A DNA stretch of 64,000 bases from Halofilum ochraceum (GTDB lineage: Bacteria > Pseudomonadota > Gammaproteobacteria > XJ16 > Halofilaceae). The DNA lies in assembly GCF_001614315.2 (NCBI RefSeq), contig NZ_LVEG02000021.1, positions 1-64,000 of the forward strand, written 5' to 3'. Under the pieces are notes generated by a model, which was not told where the DNA came from, searched no databases, and saw nothing but the letters and a program-made list of their open reading frames with translations. This document shows positions 25,958 to 33,858 of this stretch, in pieces. The position numbers and the translations under genes are program-made. The stretch's first letter is position 1; the number at the start of each line of letters is the position of its first letter.

Positions 25958-26893
25958 ATGAAGGTAGGCCTGTTCACGCACCCCAGCTGTCGTTTGCACG
26001 AGATCGACCCCGATCATCCCGAGCAACCGGCGCGCATGGCCGCCGTGACCGATGCGCTGGTCCGGGCCGGCATCGACGAGTGGCTGCTCCATCGCCAGGC
26101 GCCGGCAGCGGAGCGCGATCAACTGGTTCGCGCGCACGCGGGTGCTTATGTCGACACGCTATTCAGCCATGCGCCCGCGAGCGGGCGTATATCGATCGAC
26201 GCCGATACCTCGATGAACCCGCATACGCTCGACGCCGCCCTGTGCGCGGCGGGTGCCGGAACGGCCGCGGTCGACGCGGTTATTGCCGGGGAACTGGACG
26301 CCGCGTTCTGTTGCGTGCGCCCGCCGGGTCACCATGCCGAGCGGCGTATGGCGATGGGGTTCTGCTTCTTCGACAACGTCGCCGTCGCCGCATTGCAGGC
26401 GCTGGAAGCGAACAATCTCGACCGCGTCGCCATCTGTGATTTCGACGTCCACCAGGGCAACGGCACCGAGGACATCTTCGACGGGGATCCGCGCGTGCTC
26501 TTCTGCTCGACCTTCCAGCATCCGCTGTTCCCGGGTGCGTTCCGCGAAAACGTTCCGGGGCAGCGCGTCAATTGCCCGCTCGAAGCGGGCACGGCCGGCG
26601 ACGTCTTCCGGCGGACGGTAAGCGAGTATTGGCTGCCGGAACTCGAGGCATTCGCGCCCGAACTGGTACTCGTTTCCGCGGGCTTTGACGCCCATCTGCA
26701 AGACCCTATCGGCGGGCTTAAGCTGGTCGACAGCGACTTCCACTGGGTTACTGAGCGCCTGGTCGATGTCGCCAACCGCTACGCCAGCGGCCGCATCGTA
26801 TCCATCCTGGAGGGCGGCTATGACCTCGACGCCCTGGGCCGCAGTGCGGTTGCGCATGTACGCGCGCTGATGGGGCACCCGGAGACGCACTGA
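25958..26893 (+). CDS. Histone deacetylase (HDAC/AcuC/Aph) family deacetylase
   Basis: A 311-residue zinc hydrolase that removes acetyl groups from lysine or polyamines. All key residues are visible: the His pair His125/His126 in RPPGHHAERR, zinc ligands Asp163 and His165 in DFDVHQGNGT and Asp244 in SAGFDAHLQDP, and the transition-state Tyr288 in LEGGYDL. It lies 176 bases downstream of the Pat-like acetyltransferase on the same strand. This recalls acuA/acuC in Bacillus, where the two enzymes control acetyl-CoA synthetase. The substrate could equally be an acetylpolyamine. Confidence 0.9.
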   Translation: MKVGLFTHPSCRLHEIDPDHPEQPARMAAVTDALVRAGIDEWLLHRQAPAAERDQLVRAHAGAYVDTLFSHAPASGRISIDADTSMNPHTLDAALCAAGAGTAAVDAVIAGELDAAFCCVRPPGHHAERRMAMGFCFFDNVAVAALQALEANNLDRVAICDFDVHQGNGTEDIFDGDPRVLFCSTFQHPLFPGAFRENVPGQRVNCPLEAGTAGDVFRRTVSEYWLPELEAFAPELVLVSAGFDAHLQDPIGGLKLVDSDFHWVTERLVDVANRYASGRIVSILEGGYDLDALGRSAVAHVRALMGHPETH

Positions 26894-27129
26894 TAACGCT
26901 GGAATCGCCGGGGAGCCGCACGCTCGGGCTAACCGGCATATTACGTCGGAGTGCCTCCCGGGGCACGGCGTGAATGCGAGTGTCATCGGCGTCACCCGAC
27001 CCGCGATGGCGTTCGACCCGAGACGCGCCGTATCAGGCGATCGATCAACCACGCCAGTCGTTTGATCAGTTGGACCAGGCCGATGGCGATACGTGCGAAC
27101 ACGACGTCGGTCAGCAGGATCGGGGTTAC

Positions 27130-28323
27130 TCAGGCGCTCGCGGGCGAATCCGCTTCCCGAGGCCCCATGATCACGCGTGCGGGGAGCGGGTAGAGCTGCG
27201 AGCAGCCGGCCGCGAGCACGGCCAGCACCGCGAACGCGAAGAACGCCTCGGCGTAGCCGTACCCCTCGATCGCCCAGCCGGCCACGGGCGAGCCCACGGC
27301 CTGACCGATGGTGATCGACACGAAGGGCAGGACGGGACCGAGCGCCGGTCGTCTGGGCAGCAGGCGTACACCGGTCACGAGCAGTTGGCCGCTGAGGTGC
27401 ATCGCCGCCCAGCCGAACACCGCCGCGGCCGCGAGCGATACCGGCAGTAGCCCGGGTGCGGCGGCGATCCCCCCGACCGAAGCGGCGGTCGCGAGCAGGG
27501 CGGTGGCGAGCGTCTTCGGGGCGCCGAAGCGGTCGCGCAGGTCGGTTGCGCCGGCCCCCAGCAGCCCCGCAAGGCCAAGGCCCAGCCAGAGGAGGCCGGT
27601 TGTGCCCGGGGCCAGACCGCCGACCTGTACGACCAGATCGGGCGCGAAGATCCAGAATACCGCCCCGACAAAGCCGACGGCGAAGCCGAACAGCGTCAGC
27701 CGCACGAGGGCACCCAGCTGCGCGCGCGAGAGCGGCGGCAGGCCGTCGGTGGCCCGCGGCGCGCGTGAAGCCGCGGGCAGCAGCCACCATGCCGCGACCA
27801 GTCCGATGCCCGCCAGCGCGGCGAAGCCGCCATAGGCCAGGCGCCATGCGCCGGCGAGAAACAGCACCGTGGGTACGCAGAATACGAGTCCGATACTGGT
27901 GCCGGCGTTCATGACCGCGTTGACCCGGCCCTGCAGCGCCGGCCGCACCGTTGCCTGCACGCCGGCGGCGAGTGCGGGCATCATCAGCCCGGTCGAGACG
28001 CCGCAGGCGAACACGCCCGCGCCGAGGGTGATCGCGCCGCTCGCCTGGCTGATCAGCGCGAGGCCACCAAAGCCGATGCCGCTCGCGACCATGGCGGCCC
28101 TGCGTGCGCCGAGGCGAGCCGCCACCGCGGGTGCGATCGCACTGGTGCATACGAAGCTGACGAAAGCGAGTGAACTGACAACGCCGATCACATCCGAGCC
28201 GAGGCCGAGTTCGGTCCGGATGGATGGCACGAACAGGCCGAACGCGTACCGGGCCAGGCCGAAGGCTACGGCCGTTAACCCGGCGCCGAGCACGGCGTAA
28301 CCGGTCGCACCAATCGTTCTCAC
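27130..28323 (-). CDS. MFS transporter (YbfB/YjiJ-like)
   Basis: A 397-residue inner-membrane carrier with about twelve helices. The N-terminus (GAGLTAVAFGLARYAFGLFVP) and the segment AVAARLGARRAAM carry features of the YbfB/YjiJ group of major facilitators. A relic at 870-1110 resembles its helix-11 region. The substrate is unknown. It converges on the HDAC gene, with about 236 bases between the stops, and its 5' end faces a region of REP-like hairpins. Confidence 0.85.
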   Translation of the reverse strand: MRTIGATGYAVLGAGLTAVAFGLARYAFGLFVPSIRTELGLGSDVIGVVSSLAFVSFVCTSAIAPAVAARLGARRAAMVASGIGFGGLALISQASGAITLGAGVFACGVSTGLMMPALAAGVQATVRPALQGRVNAVMNAGTSIGLVFCVPTVLFLAGAWRLAYGGFAALAGIGLVAAWWLLPAASRAPRATDGLPPLSRAQLGALVRLTLFGFAVGFVGAVFWIFAPDLVVQVGGLAPGTTGLLWLGLGLAGLLGAGATDLRDRFGAPKTLATALLATAASVGGIAAAPGLLPVSLAAAAVFGWAAMHLSGQLLVTGVRLLPRRPALGPVLPFVSITIGQAVGSPVAGWAIEGYGYAEAFFAFAVLAVLAAGCSQLYPLPARVIMGPREADSPASA

Positions 28324-28611
28324 GACATCACCCCTGGCGGAGCGGCGCGTACCGGGATGGTTACTGCGCGGAGGTCGGGTGTAACGGCCAGCCGGGCGAG
28401 TGCCGGGGCCGATGCGCCGACGTCCCCCGCGGTGCGGATGGTGTGTCCGGCGCGCCCGCTTGCGACGGCCTGAGCGTCGGGGCGGGTGGACTCAGAACAG
28501 CGTTCGATTGCGGGTACTGCTCGCACTACGGCCTTCGATTACGTTTACTGCGGATACCGCGTGTACGGAAACCCTGATTACAATCAGGCACTGCGTTGGG
28601 TAACGGTGTAG
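28324..28611. other. Intergenic stretch upstream of the MFS gene
   Basis: No gene supported. It should contain the promoter of the minus-strand MFS gene. Together with the hairpin block it spans about 400 bases. Confidence 0.5.
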
Positions 28612-28690
28612 GTCGGGCTTACAGCCCGACACTCGTAAGCCCCTGATCTGTCGGGCTGGAAGCCCGGTCTGCACGGGCTGGAAATCCGAC
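28612..28690. repeat. Cluster of REP-like hairpins
   Basis: Three related units: GTCGGGCT-TAC-AGCCCGAC (28612-28630), CGGGCT-GGA-AGCCCG (28652-28666), and a decayed third, CGGGCTGGAAATCCGAC (28674-28690). GTAGGTCGGGCT with its mirror GCCCGAC is the typical form of gammaproteobacterial REP elements mobilised by RAYT transposases. They lie between the 5' end of an MFS gene and the 3' end of the GcvT-like gene. Confidence 0.75.
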
Positions 28691-28723
28691 CTGCGGGACG
28701 CCCGAGAATCAGACGTCCCGCAG
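28691..28723 (-). terminator. Hairpin after the GcvT-like gene
   Basis: CTGCGGGACG (28691-28700) is complementary to CGTCCCGCAG (28714-28723), a ten-base-pair stem starting eight bases from the minus-strand stop. There is no T-run, so it may act as an mRNA 3' stabiliser as much as a terminator. Confidence 0.55.
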
Positions 28724-28730
28724 CGTGTAT

Positions 28731-29936
28731 TCAGGCTTCGGTCGGTATCTCGGGCAGCTCCGTGGTGCGCCCGCGCGGTATGTCGCCACCCTGATCGTAG
28801 AACGGCAGGCTGCACAGTTCGCCGATGTGCGTCTGGCCGTCCATGCAGGCGACATTCAGCTCGGTGCCTGGACCATGATCGGGATCGTCCACGCGCACGA
28901 AGGCCACACCGCACTGCAGGGTCGGGGACCACGCACTGCTGGTGACGCGCCCGACGTTGTTGCCGTCGATATACACGGCGTTGCCGTGGCACGCGGTGCC
29001 GCCGTCGACCTTCAGGCCCCAGGTCCGGTTGCGCCGGTCCGCGGCCTCCAGTGCCGAACGGCCCACGAAGTCGCCCTTGTTGAAGTCGACCAGTGACCCG
29101 AAGCCGGCGTCGAATGGCGTAGTGTTCTCGTCAAAATCCGTACCCGCGAACAGCAGCCCGCCCTCGATGCGGCGTGCGTTGGTGACCTCGGCGGGCGTGG
29201 TGTGGATGCCCCACTCTTCGCCGGCGAACATGATGCGGTCGCCGATCGCGGTGGCGTCGGCATCGGGCTCCAGGTAGAACTCCCAGCCGAGTTCGCTGGT
29301 GAAGCCGGTCCGGGTGATGATCAGGGGTTGGCCGTCGATGCGGATCTCCGCCATATCGAAGTAGCGGAACCGCTCCGGCAGCCCGTCGTCGGCGACCTCT
29401 TCAAGCACGTCCATCGAGCGTGGCCCCTGGACCTGGCTGACCCAAACGTGCGGGTTGAAGATCTCGACGTCGAGTCCGACCGCCTGCGCGCGCAGCCAGC
29501 TGTAGAACTCACCGTCGCCCTGCACGTACCAGAAGCGGTTGGTGTCGAGCCGCATGAGCACGCCATCCATGACCGTGCCCCCATCCGGGTAGCAGGCGAT
29601 CTGGTAACTGCAGCGCCCGACGCGCACCTTGGCGACGCTCCGCGTGAACACGCGCTCCAGCAGCGCTTCCGCGTCGGCCCCGCGAATCTCGATCGGCAAC
29701 TCGCCGGTGTGCGAAACCATCACCTGACGGCGCAGGCGCCAGTACAGATCGCGCGTGTCGGTATTGGCGTAGGCGAGCGAGCGCAGGCGCCGGTTGTAGA
29801 CACCGAACTTCGGATCGTAGGGCAACTCCTGGTAGATCAGCGGATGCGGCGCCATGCTCTGCTGGAACTCGGTCGCACCGCCGCCGAACGGTACCGCCTT
29901 CACCACGAACTCAATGCCGGTCGTTGCCTCGGACAC
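28731..29936 (-). CDS. GcvT-like folate-dependent aminomethyl/methyltransferase
   Basis: A 401-residue cytoplasmic protein of the GcvT family, which transfers one-carbon groups to tetrahydrofolate. Family elements include VSHTGELPIEIRGADAEALL, the RTGFTSELGWEFYLE signature, and the C-terminal beta-barrel (GRVTSSAWSPTLQCGVAFVRV). It differs from the glycine-cleavage T protein in its long N-terminus (FQQSMAPHPLIYQELPYD), and no gcvH or gcvP is nearby. This suggests a DMSP-demethylase or methylamine/O-demethylase type role, unproven. The GTG start at 29936 is supported by GGTGGAGAAG at ideal spacing. Divergent from a LysR regulator. Confidence 0.8.
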   Translation of the reverse strand: MSEATTGIEFVVKAVPFGGGATEFQQSMAPHPLIYQELPYDPKFGVYNRRLRSLAYANTDTRDLYWRLRRQVMVSHTGELPIEIRGADAEALLERVFTRSVAKVRVGRCSYQIACYPDGGTVMDGVLMRLDTNRFWYVQGDGEFYSWLRAQAVGLDVEIFNPHVWVSQVQGPRSMDVLEEVADDGLPERFRYFDMAEIRIDGQPLIITRTGFTSELGWEFYLEPDADATAIGDRIMFAGEEWGIHTTPAEVTNARRIEGGLLFAGTDFDENTTPFDAGFGSLVDFNKGDFVGRSALEAADRRNRTWGLKVDGGTACHGNAVYIDGNNVGRVTSSAWSPTLQCGVAFVRVDDPDHGPGTELNVACMDGQTHIGELCSLPFYDQGGDIPRGRTTELPEIPTEA

Positions 29937-29978
29937 GTCTTCTCCACCCGGAATCTGAAGGGCCAATAATGGAATTGG

Positions 29979-30036
29979 GAGAATAGCTCGGTTCCGGGTA
30001 TGACACCAATGACAAATATTCTCCAGCGTAGAGAAT
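29979..30036. promoter_or_regulatory. Probable LysR-type operator between divergent genes
   Basis: ATTCTC-N7-GAGAAT (30018-30036) is a dyad containing the T-N11-A core of LysR-family sites, and a further half-site GAGAAT lies at 29979-29984. The 106-base intergenic region serves the GcvT-like gene on one side and the LysR gene on the other. This is the usual arrangement for a regulator that controls its neighbour and itself. Confidence 0.6.
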
Positions 30037-30042
30037 TCTGTC

Positions 30043-30912
30043 ATGATCGCGCGCATGAGACTGGATACGGAATCGTTGCGTGCGCTCAAGCTGGTGGCCG
30101 AGGTCGGCGGTGTCACCGAAGCGGCTGCGCGCCTGTCCCTGACACAGTCGGCGGTCAGCTGGAAACTGCGCCGTCTGGAGGAGCGTGTCGGACGGACTCT
30201 GTTGCGCCGCGACGGGCGCCTGCTGAAACCGACCCGGCAAGGCCAGGAATTGATCGAATTCGCGGACCGCATCCTGTCCGCGCATGACGCCGCGGTGCAG
30301 CGCTTCCGGGGTTCGGCGCTCAGCGGCTCCATCCGCCTCGGGGCAACGGACGACGTCGCCGTGAATCGGGTCGCGGGCATCGCGGGCCGGTTCCGCTGGG
30401 CGCACCCGGCCATCCGCCTGCAGATCCGGGTGGAGTCGTCGCTCAAGGTCGCCGAGTGGGTCGATGCCAGTGAAGTTGACCTCGCGGTGATGCCGGTCGA
30501 GCACCACGAAGTGCGTGTTGGCGATTTCGTGCTGTGGCAGGACGAACTGCGATTCGTCCAGGCCACGGATGCCGAGTTCTCCGCCGATGACCCCCTGCCG
30601 CTCGTGACCTTCGGTTCGCAATGCTTTTACGGGCGCGTCGCGGGCGGGCTTCTCGATGCGGCCGGGGTGGCCTGGGAGGAAGTGCTGCAGAGCGCGAGCA
30701 TCGCCGGCGTCCGGGCGGCGGTCAGCGCCGGCTTCGGGGTCGCGCTCATGAACCGCGGCTTCATGACCGAGGACCAGTGCACATGGCCGGGGGCGACGGC
30801 GATCGCCACACCGCCGGATATCAACTACGTCCTGCGCGCCGCGGAAGGGCCCCTGACGGACGCGCAGAAGACGCTCGTCGGGGAGCTCCGTGGGTCGGTG
30901 CCGCCGGAGTAG
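30043..30912 (+). CDS. LysR-family transcriptional regulator
   Basis: A 289-residue DNA-binding protein. The N-terminal winged helix (SLRALKLVAEVGGVTEAAAR, QSAVSWKLRRLEERVG) is the LysR HTH, followed by a linker helix and a periplasmic-binding-protein-like effector domain from about residue 95 (GSIRLGATDDVAVNRVAG). It most likely regulates the divergent GcvT-like gene in response to a one-carbon substrate. ATGs at 30043 and 30055 are both possible. The effector is unknown. Confidence 0.88.
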   Translation: MIARMRLDTESLRALKLVAEVGGVTEAAARLSLTQSAVSWKLRRLEERVGRTLLRRDGRLLKPTRQGQELIEFADRILSAHDAAVQRFRGSALSGSIRLGATDDVAVNRVAGIAGRFRWAHPAIRLQIRVESSLKVAEWVDASEVDLAVMPVEHHEVRVGDFVLWQDELRFVQATDAEFSADDPLPLVTFGSQCFYGRVAGGLLDAAGVAWEEVLQSASIAGVRAAVSAGFGVALMNRGFMTEDQCTWPGATAIATPPDINYVLRAAEGPLTDAQKTLVGELRGSVPPE

Positions 30913-31691
30913 GATCGCGGCCGGAATCGAGATCGCCCGTCCCCGATGCCCATTCTCAGGGCGCCGGTCGTCCAGTACCGCTCGCCAGCGTTTTTCTCGT
31001 GCGCCTGGATTCTCCTCGATGACCTCGTAACGAATTCCTGAACCGTGCGTTCCCGGAACGCCTCTGCAGCGTCTCCGTTCCAGACGATCCGGGACATGGT
31101 TTCGCGCGACGTTCGGGTTCGATCAGGCGCTCCAGGAGCCTGTCCGAGAACCCCGAAACCTACCGCGCATGTGCCACGGCTCAATCTTTCTCCGATCGCT
31201 CGACTCACATGACAACGACCATGCTCCTATCACGATCGGAAAAATCTGCTCGCTGCACCACACGCTCGCTACGGTTCAGGTGTCCCGTACAGCCTCCTAG
31301 TGTTCTGGTCCGCTTCGTCGATCCCGCCTTTCGTGAATCTTTTGCACCGGCCCAGGAGAATTTTGCGGACGGTGGATGATCCGCGGTGTCCGAACGAAAC
31401 GCCACCGAACGCTCGTAAGCAGGATCGGTTCGTCGGAATCCATCTCCCAACACATGCATTATTACTGGTTACTGGTCGCGCTCTCCGTCCCTGGTCTATC
31501 TCATAGCGGCCTCGTTTCCATTACCCACCTGCCGGCTTGTTCGATCCCGCTCACAAAATCGTCCTGGTTCGATGCAAATGAATCCATGCACGCAATGACG
31601 CGTGTTGCTAATTCATTCCCTGAAGGGTTGTCCTTCACGAAAGCCGGCATTGGCCGGGATGATGATGATGATGCGCGAGGAGAAAGATCTG
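30913..31691. other. Long non-coding or relic region upstream of the Tad operon
   Basis: About 780 bases with no supported gene and visibly lower GC in the right half. Open frames exist on both strands but show no recognisable motif or ribosome-binding site. A (GAT)5 microsatellite lies about 31659-31673. The promoter of the pilus operon must be in here; I see no unambiguous -35/-10 pair. Confidence 0.5.
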
Positions 31692-31889
31692 ATGAGCAAA
31701 TGGATTCGGGTTGAAATGATTCGCCTGTTCCGTGGCGAAGAGGGTACGGAGGTCGTCGAATGGACGCTGGTCGCCGGCCTGATCGTGGCGATCGCCGCGG
31801 CGACGTTCCTTGCCATCGGTCAGGACGTCGATGCCGTTTTCACGGCGATCGAAGCGAACACGCAGCAAGCGGCGGACAACGTCCAGTAA
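31692..31889 (+). CDS. flp: Flp-type prepilin (major Tad pilin)
   Basis: A 65-residue prepilin. The leader MSKWIRVEMIRLFRGEEG should be cut after the final Gly by the TadV peptidase, leaving about 47 residues that begin TEVVEW and continue into a hydrophobic helix (TLVAGLIVAIAAATFLAIG). The Flp consensus is G/xxxxEY; here Tyr is replaced by Trp. The ATG at 31692 has AGGAGA upstream at good spacing. It is the first gene of the Tad operon and is followed by a strong hairpin that may raise its mRNA level over the assembly genes. Confidence 0.88.
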   Translation: MSKWIRVEMIRLFRGEEGTEVVEWTLVAGLIVAIAAATFLAIGQDVDAVFTAIEANTQQAADNVQ

Positions 31890-31903
31890 CCGATGGGAAA
31901 GGC

Positions 31904-31931
31904 GGGACACCGGCGAATGTGCCGGTGTCCC
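31904..31931 (+). terminator. Strong hairpin between flp and tadV (leaky terminator or mRNA stabiliser)
   Basis: GGGACACCGGC (31904-31914) and GCCGGTGTCCC (31921-31931) form a perfect 11-base-pair stem with loop GAATGT, 14 bases after the flp stop. Only weak T content follows, so partial read-through into tadV is expected. Such an element would give high pilin and low machinery expression. Confidence 0.75.
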
Positions 31932-31951
31932 GGTTCTGAGAAAACCATGAG

Positions 31952-32515
31952 ATGACAATCATGATTGCTACGATGCCCGCGTATCTTCTGATGTTGCTTT
32001 GGATCGCGGCGGCGGCCGACGTCCGCGGGCGCCGTGTACCGAACTGGCTGACGCTGGGCGGTGCCGTCGTCGGCGTGATACTGCAGATGGCATACGCGGG
32101 GATCGGTGGGCTCACCACTGCGGCGGCCGGATTCCTGGTCGGCGCGTTGATTCTGATGCCGGGGTTCCTGCTCCGGGCGACCGGGCCCGCCGATGTCAAA
32201 CTGCTGGCGGCCGCGGGTACCGTACTGGGGCCGTACCACGTCCTCATTGCGGGATTCTCAAGCATTCTTGTCGGCGCGGTAATCGCCATCGGCATCGCGA
32301 CCGCCACGCTGGCCATGCGCGCTGCCCGGTCTCCTTGGCATCGATATGCGGTCATGCTCCGCACGCTTTCCGTAACCGGACGCCCGGTCTATATCCCGCC
32401 GGCGGCCGATGAAGTCATGGCGACGCGCTTCCCCTTCGCGGTCGCGATCGCCCTGGGTGCAACACTGACGGCGGCCTGGGCGGGTCTGCTCGGCGGCATT
32501 GGAGTCCAGCCATGA
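31952..32515 (+). CDS. tadV: Flp prepilin peptidase (TadV/CpaA)
   Basis: A 187-residue inner-membrane aspartic protease of the A24 family. The two catalytic Asp residues lie in AAADVRGRRVPNWL and in TGPADVKLLAA, matching the short CpaA/TadV form that lacks the N-methylase domain. It processes the Flp prepilin and probably the TadE pseudopilin. ATGs at 31952 and 31961 are both possible. Its stop overlaps the ATPase start by four bases (ATGA), showing translational coupling. Confidence 0.88.
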   Translation: MTIMIATMPAYLLMLLWIAAAADVRGRRVPNWLTLGGAVVGVILQMAYAGIGGLTTAAAGFLVGALILMPGFLLRATGPADVKLLAAAGTVLGPYHVLIAGFSSILVGAVIAIGIATATLAMRAARSPWHRYAVMLRTLSVTGRPVYIPPAADEVMATRFPFAVAIALGATLTAAWAGLLGGIGVQP

Positions 32516-33843
32516 GCACCGGCCACTCCGTGCCCGCTGTCGAACGCGCCACTGGCGCCTATGACGGGTTCGAGGACGATCGCGACTTTATGGCGCGTCC
32601 GCTCACGACCGATGACACCGGTCTGGGAGAAGGCTATCTCGCCGACCTGGTGGTCAAACACCTCTATGGCGCCGGCGTCCTCGACCTTGGCGAACTCGCC
32701 GCGCGGATGGCGCTCTCGGGCGCACTGCTCGAGGAGGTGCTGGGATTCCTGCGCACGGAGGGGCAGGTCGAGGTGCGCGGTGCCGTCAATCACAGCGGCC
32801 TGCTCCGTTACTGCGTGACCGACCGCGGCCGTGCGTCCGCGCTTGAAGCGCTCGCACGCGATGGCTACGTGGGCCCGGCCCCGATAACACTCGCCGACTA
32901 CCAGCTCATGGTGAAGCGCCAGAGCGCAAAGGCGGACAGCGTGACGCGCGCCGCGGTCCACCGGGTGTTCGCCGATACGGTCATACGGCCTGAACTGCTG
33001 GACCGGCTTGGACCGGCGCTTCATTCCGAACGGGCGATGTTCCTTTACGGCGCACCCGGTACCGGCAAGAGCTTCATCGCCCGTCGACTGTCGCGTCTGT
33101 TGTCCGGATCGATTTTCGTCCCGCATGCCGTGATGGTCGCGGACAAGGCCGTACGTTGTTTCGATCCCGGGCTGCACCGTGTCGCGCCGGACGAGGCATC
33201 CGGATCCCCGGTGGCGCTGAAAGAGGGTTTCGATCGGCGTTACGTCCGCTGTCAGCGTCCGATCGTGACCACTGGCGGCGAACTGACGCTCGACATGCTC
33301 GACCTGCAATACGACGAGGCGACACGGGTTCATCACGCACCGCCGCAGCTCAAGGCCAACGGCGGGCTGCTGGTGATCGATGACCTCGGCCGCCAGCGCG
33401 TCGATCCGATCGATCTGTTCAACCGCTGGATCGTACCGCTTGAGGAAGGCCGCGACTTCCTTGCGTTGCGCAACGGTCAGCACTTCGAGGTGCCGTTCGA
33501 TCTGACGCTCGTGTTCTCCACCAACAGGGATCCGCTGGAACTGGCCGATGAGGCGTTCCTGCGACGGATCGGCTACAAGATCCGCTTTGATGCGATGACG
33601 GCGGATGCATATACCGCGATATGGCGGCAGGAATGCGAACGCCGTGGACTCGAATTCGATCCGGCGATCGTGGAGTACGTCATCGCGGATCTGCATGGAC
33701 ACGACCAGGTCCCACTCCTGCCGTGCCATCCGCGCGACCTGATCGACTTGGCCGTGAACCGAAGCCGTTACACCGGCGAAGAAACGCTGACTCCCGAGGC
33801 CATGGACTGGGCCTGGGGCACCTATTTTGTACGACTGGATTGA
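32512..33843 (+). CDS. Tad-locus AAA ATPase with winged-helix-like N-terminus
   Basis: A 443-residue soluble protein. Residues about 40-115 look like a winged helix (GVLDLGELAARMALS, VLGFLRTEGQVEVRG, RYCVTDRGRASALEAL). After the linker YVGPAPITLADYQLMVKRQS comes an AAA domain with Walker A GAPGTGKS (180-187), Walker B LLVIDDLG (Asp290-Asp291), sensor-1 VFSTNRDP and an arginine-rich segment EAFLRRIGYKIRF. It is not one of the canonical Tad proteins: TadA and TadZ are separate genes here. Its position, overlapping tadV and 15 bases before rcpC, implies a role in pilus assembly or its control. Confidence 0.8.
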   Translation: MSTGHSVPAVERATGAYDGFEDDRDFMARPLTTDDTGLGEGYLADLVVKHLYGAGVLDLGELAARMALSGALLEEVLGFLRTEGQVEVRGAVNHSGLLRYCVTDRGRASALEALARDGYVGPAPITLADYQLMVKRQSAKADSVTRAAVHRVFADTVIRPELLDRLGPALHSERAMFLYGAPGTGKSFIARRLSRLLSGSIFVPHAVMVADKAVRCFDPGLHRVAPDEASGSPVALKEGFDRRYVRCQRPIVTTGGELTLDMLDLQYDEATRVHHAPPQLKANGGLLVIDDLGRQRVDPIDLFNRWIVPLEEGRDFLALRNGQHFEVPFDLTLVFSTNRDPLELADEAFLRRIGYKIRFDAMTADAYTAIWRQECERRGLEFDPAIVEYVIADLHGHDQVPLLPCHPRDLIDLAVNRSRYTGEETLTPEAMDWAWGTYFVRLD

Positions 33844-33858
33844 TTGGGGATGCATGTC

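Noticed and set aside
26159-28150. Minus-strand open frame of 663 codons spanning the HDAC gene and the MFS gene
   Set aside because: It is out of frame with the real MFS gene on the same strand and antisense to the HDAC gene; the composition is Arg/Gly-rich noise.
28612-28690. Possible CRISPR array
   Set aside because: The repeated units are self-complementary hairpins of unequal length with short irregular spacing, fitting REP elements, and there are no cas genes.
30825-31208. Minus-strand frame between the LysR gene and the Tad operon
   Set aside because: It overlaps the 3' end of the LysR gene, has no ribosome-binding site and matches no family I can recognise.
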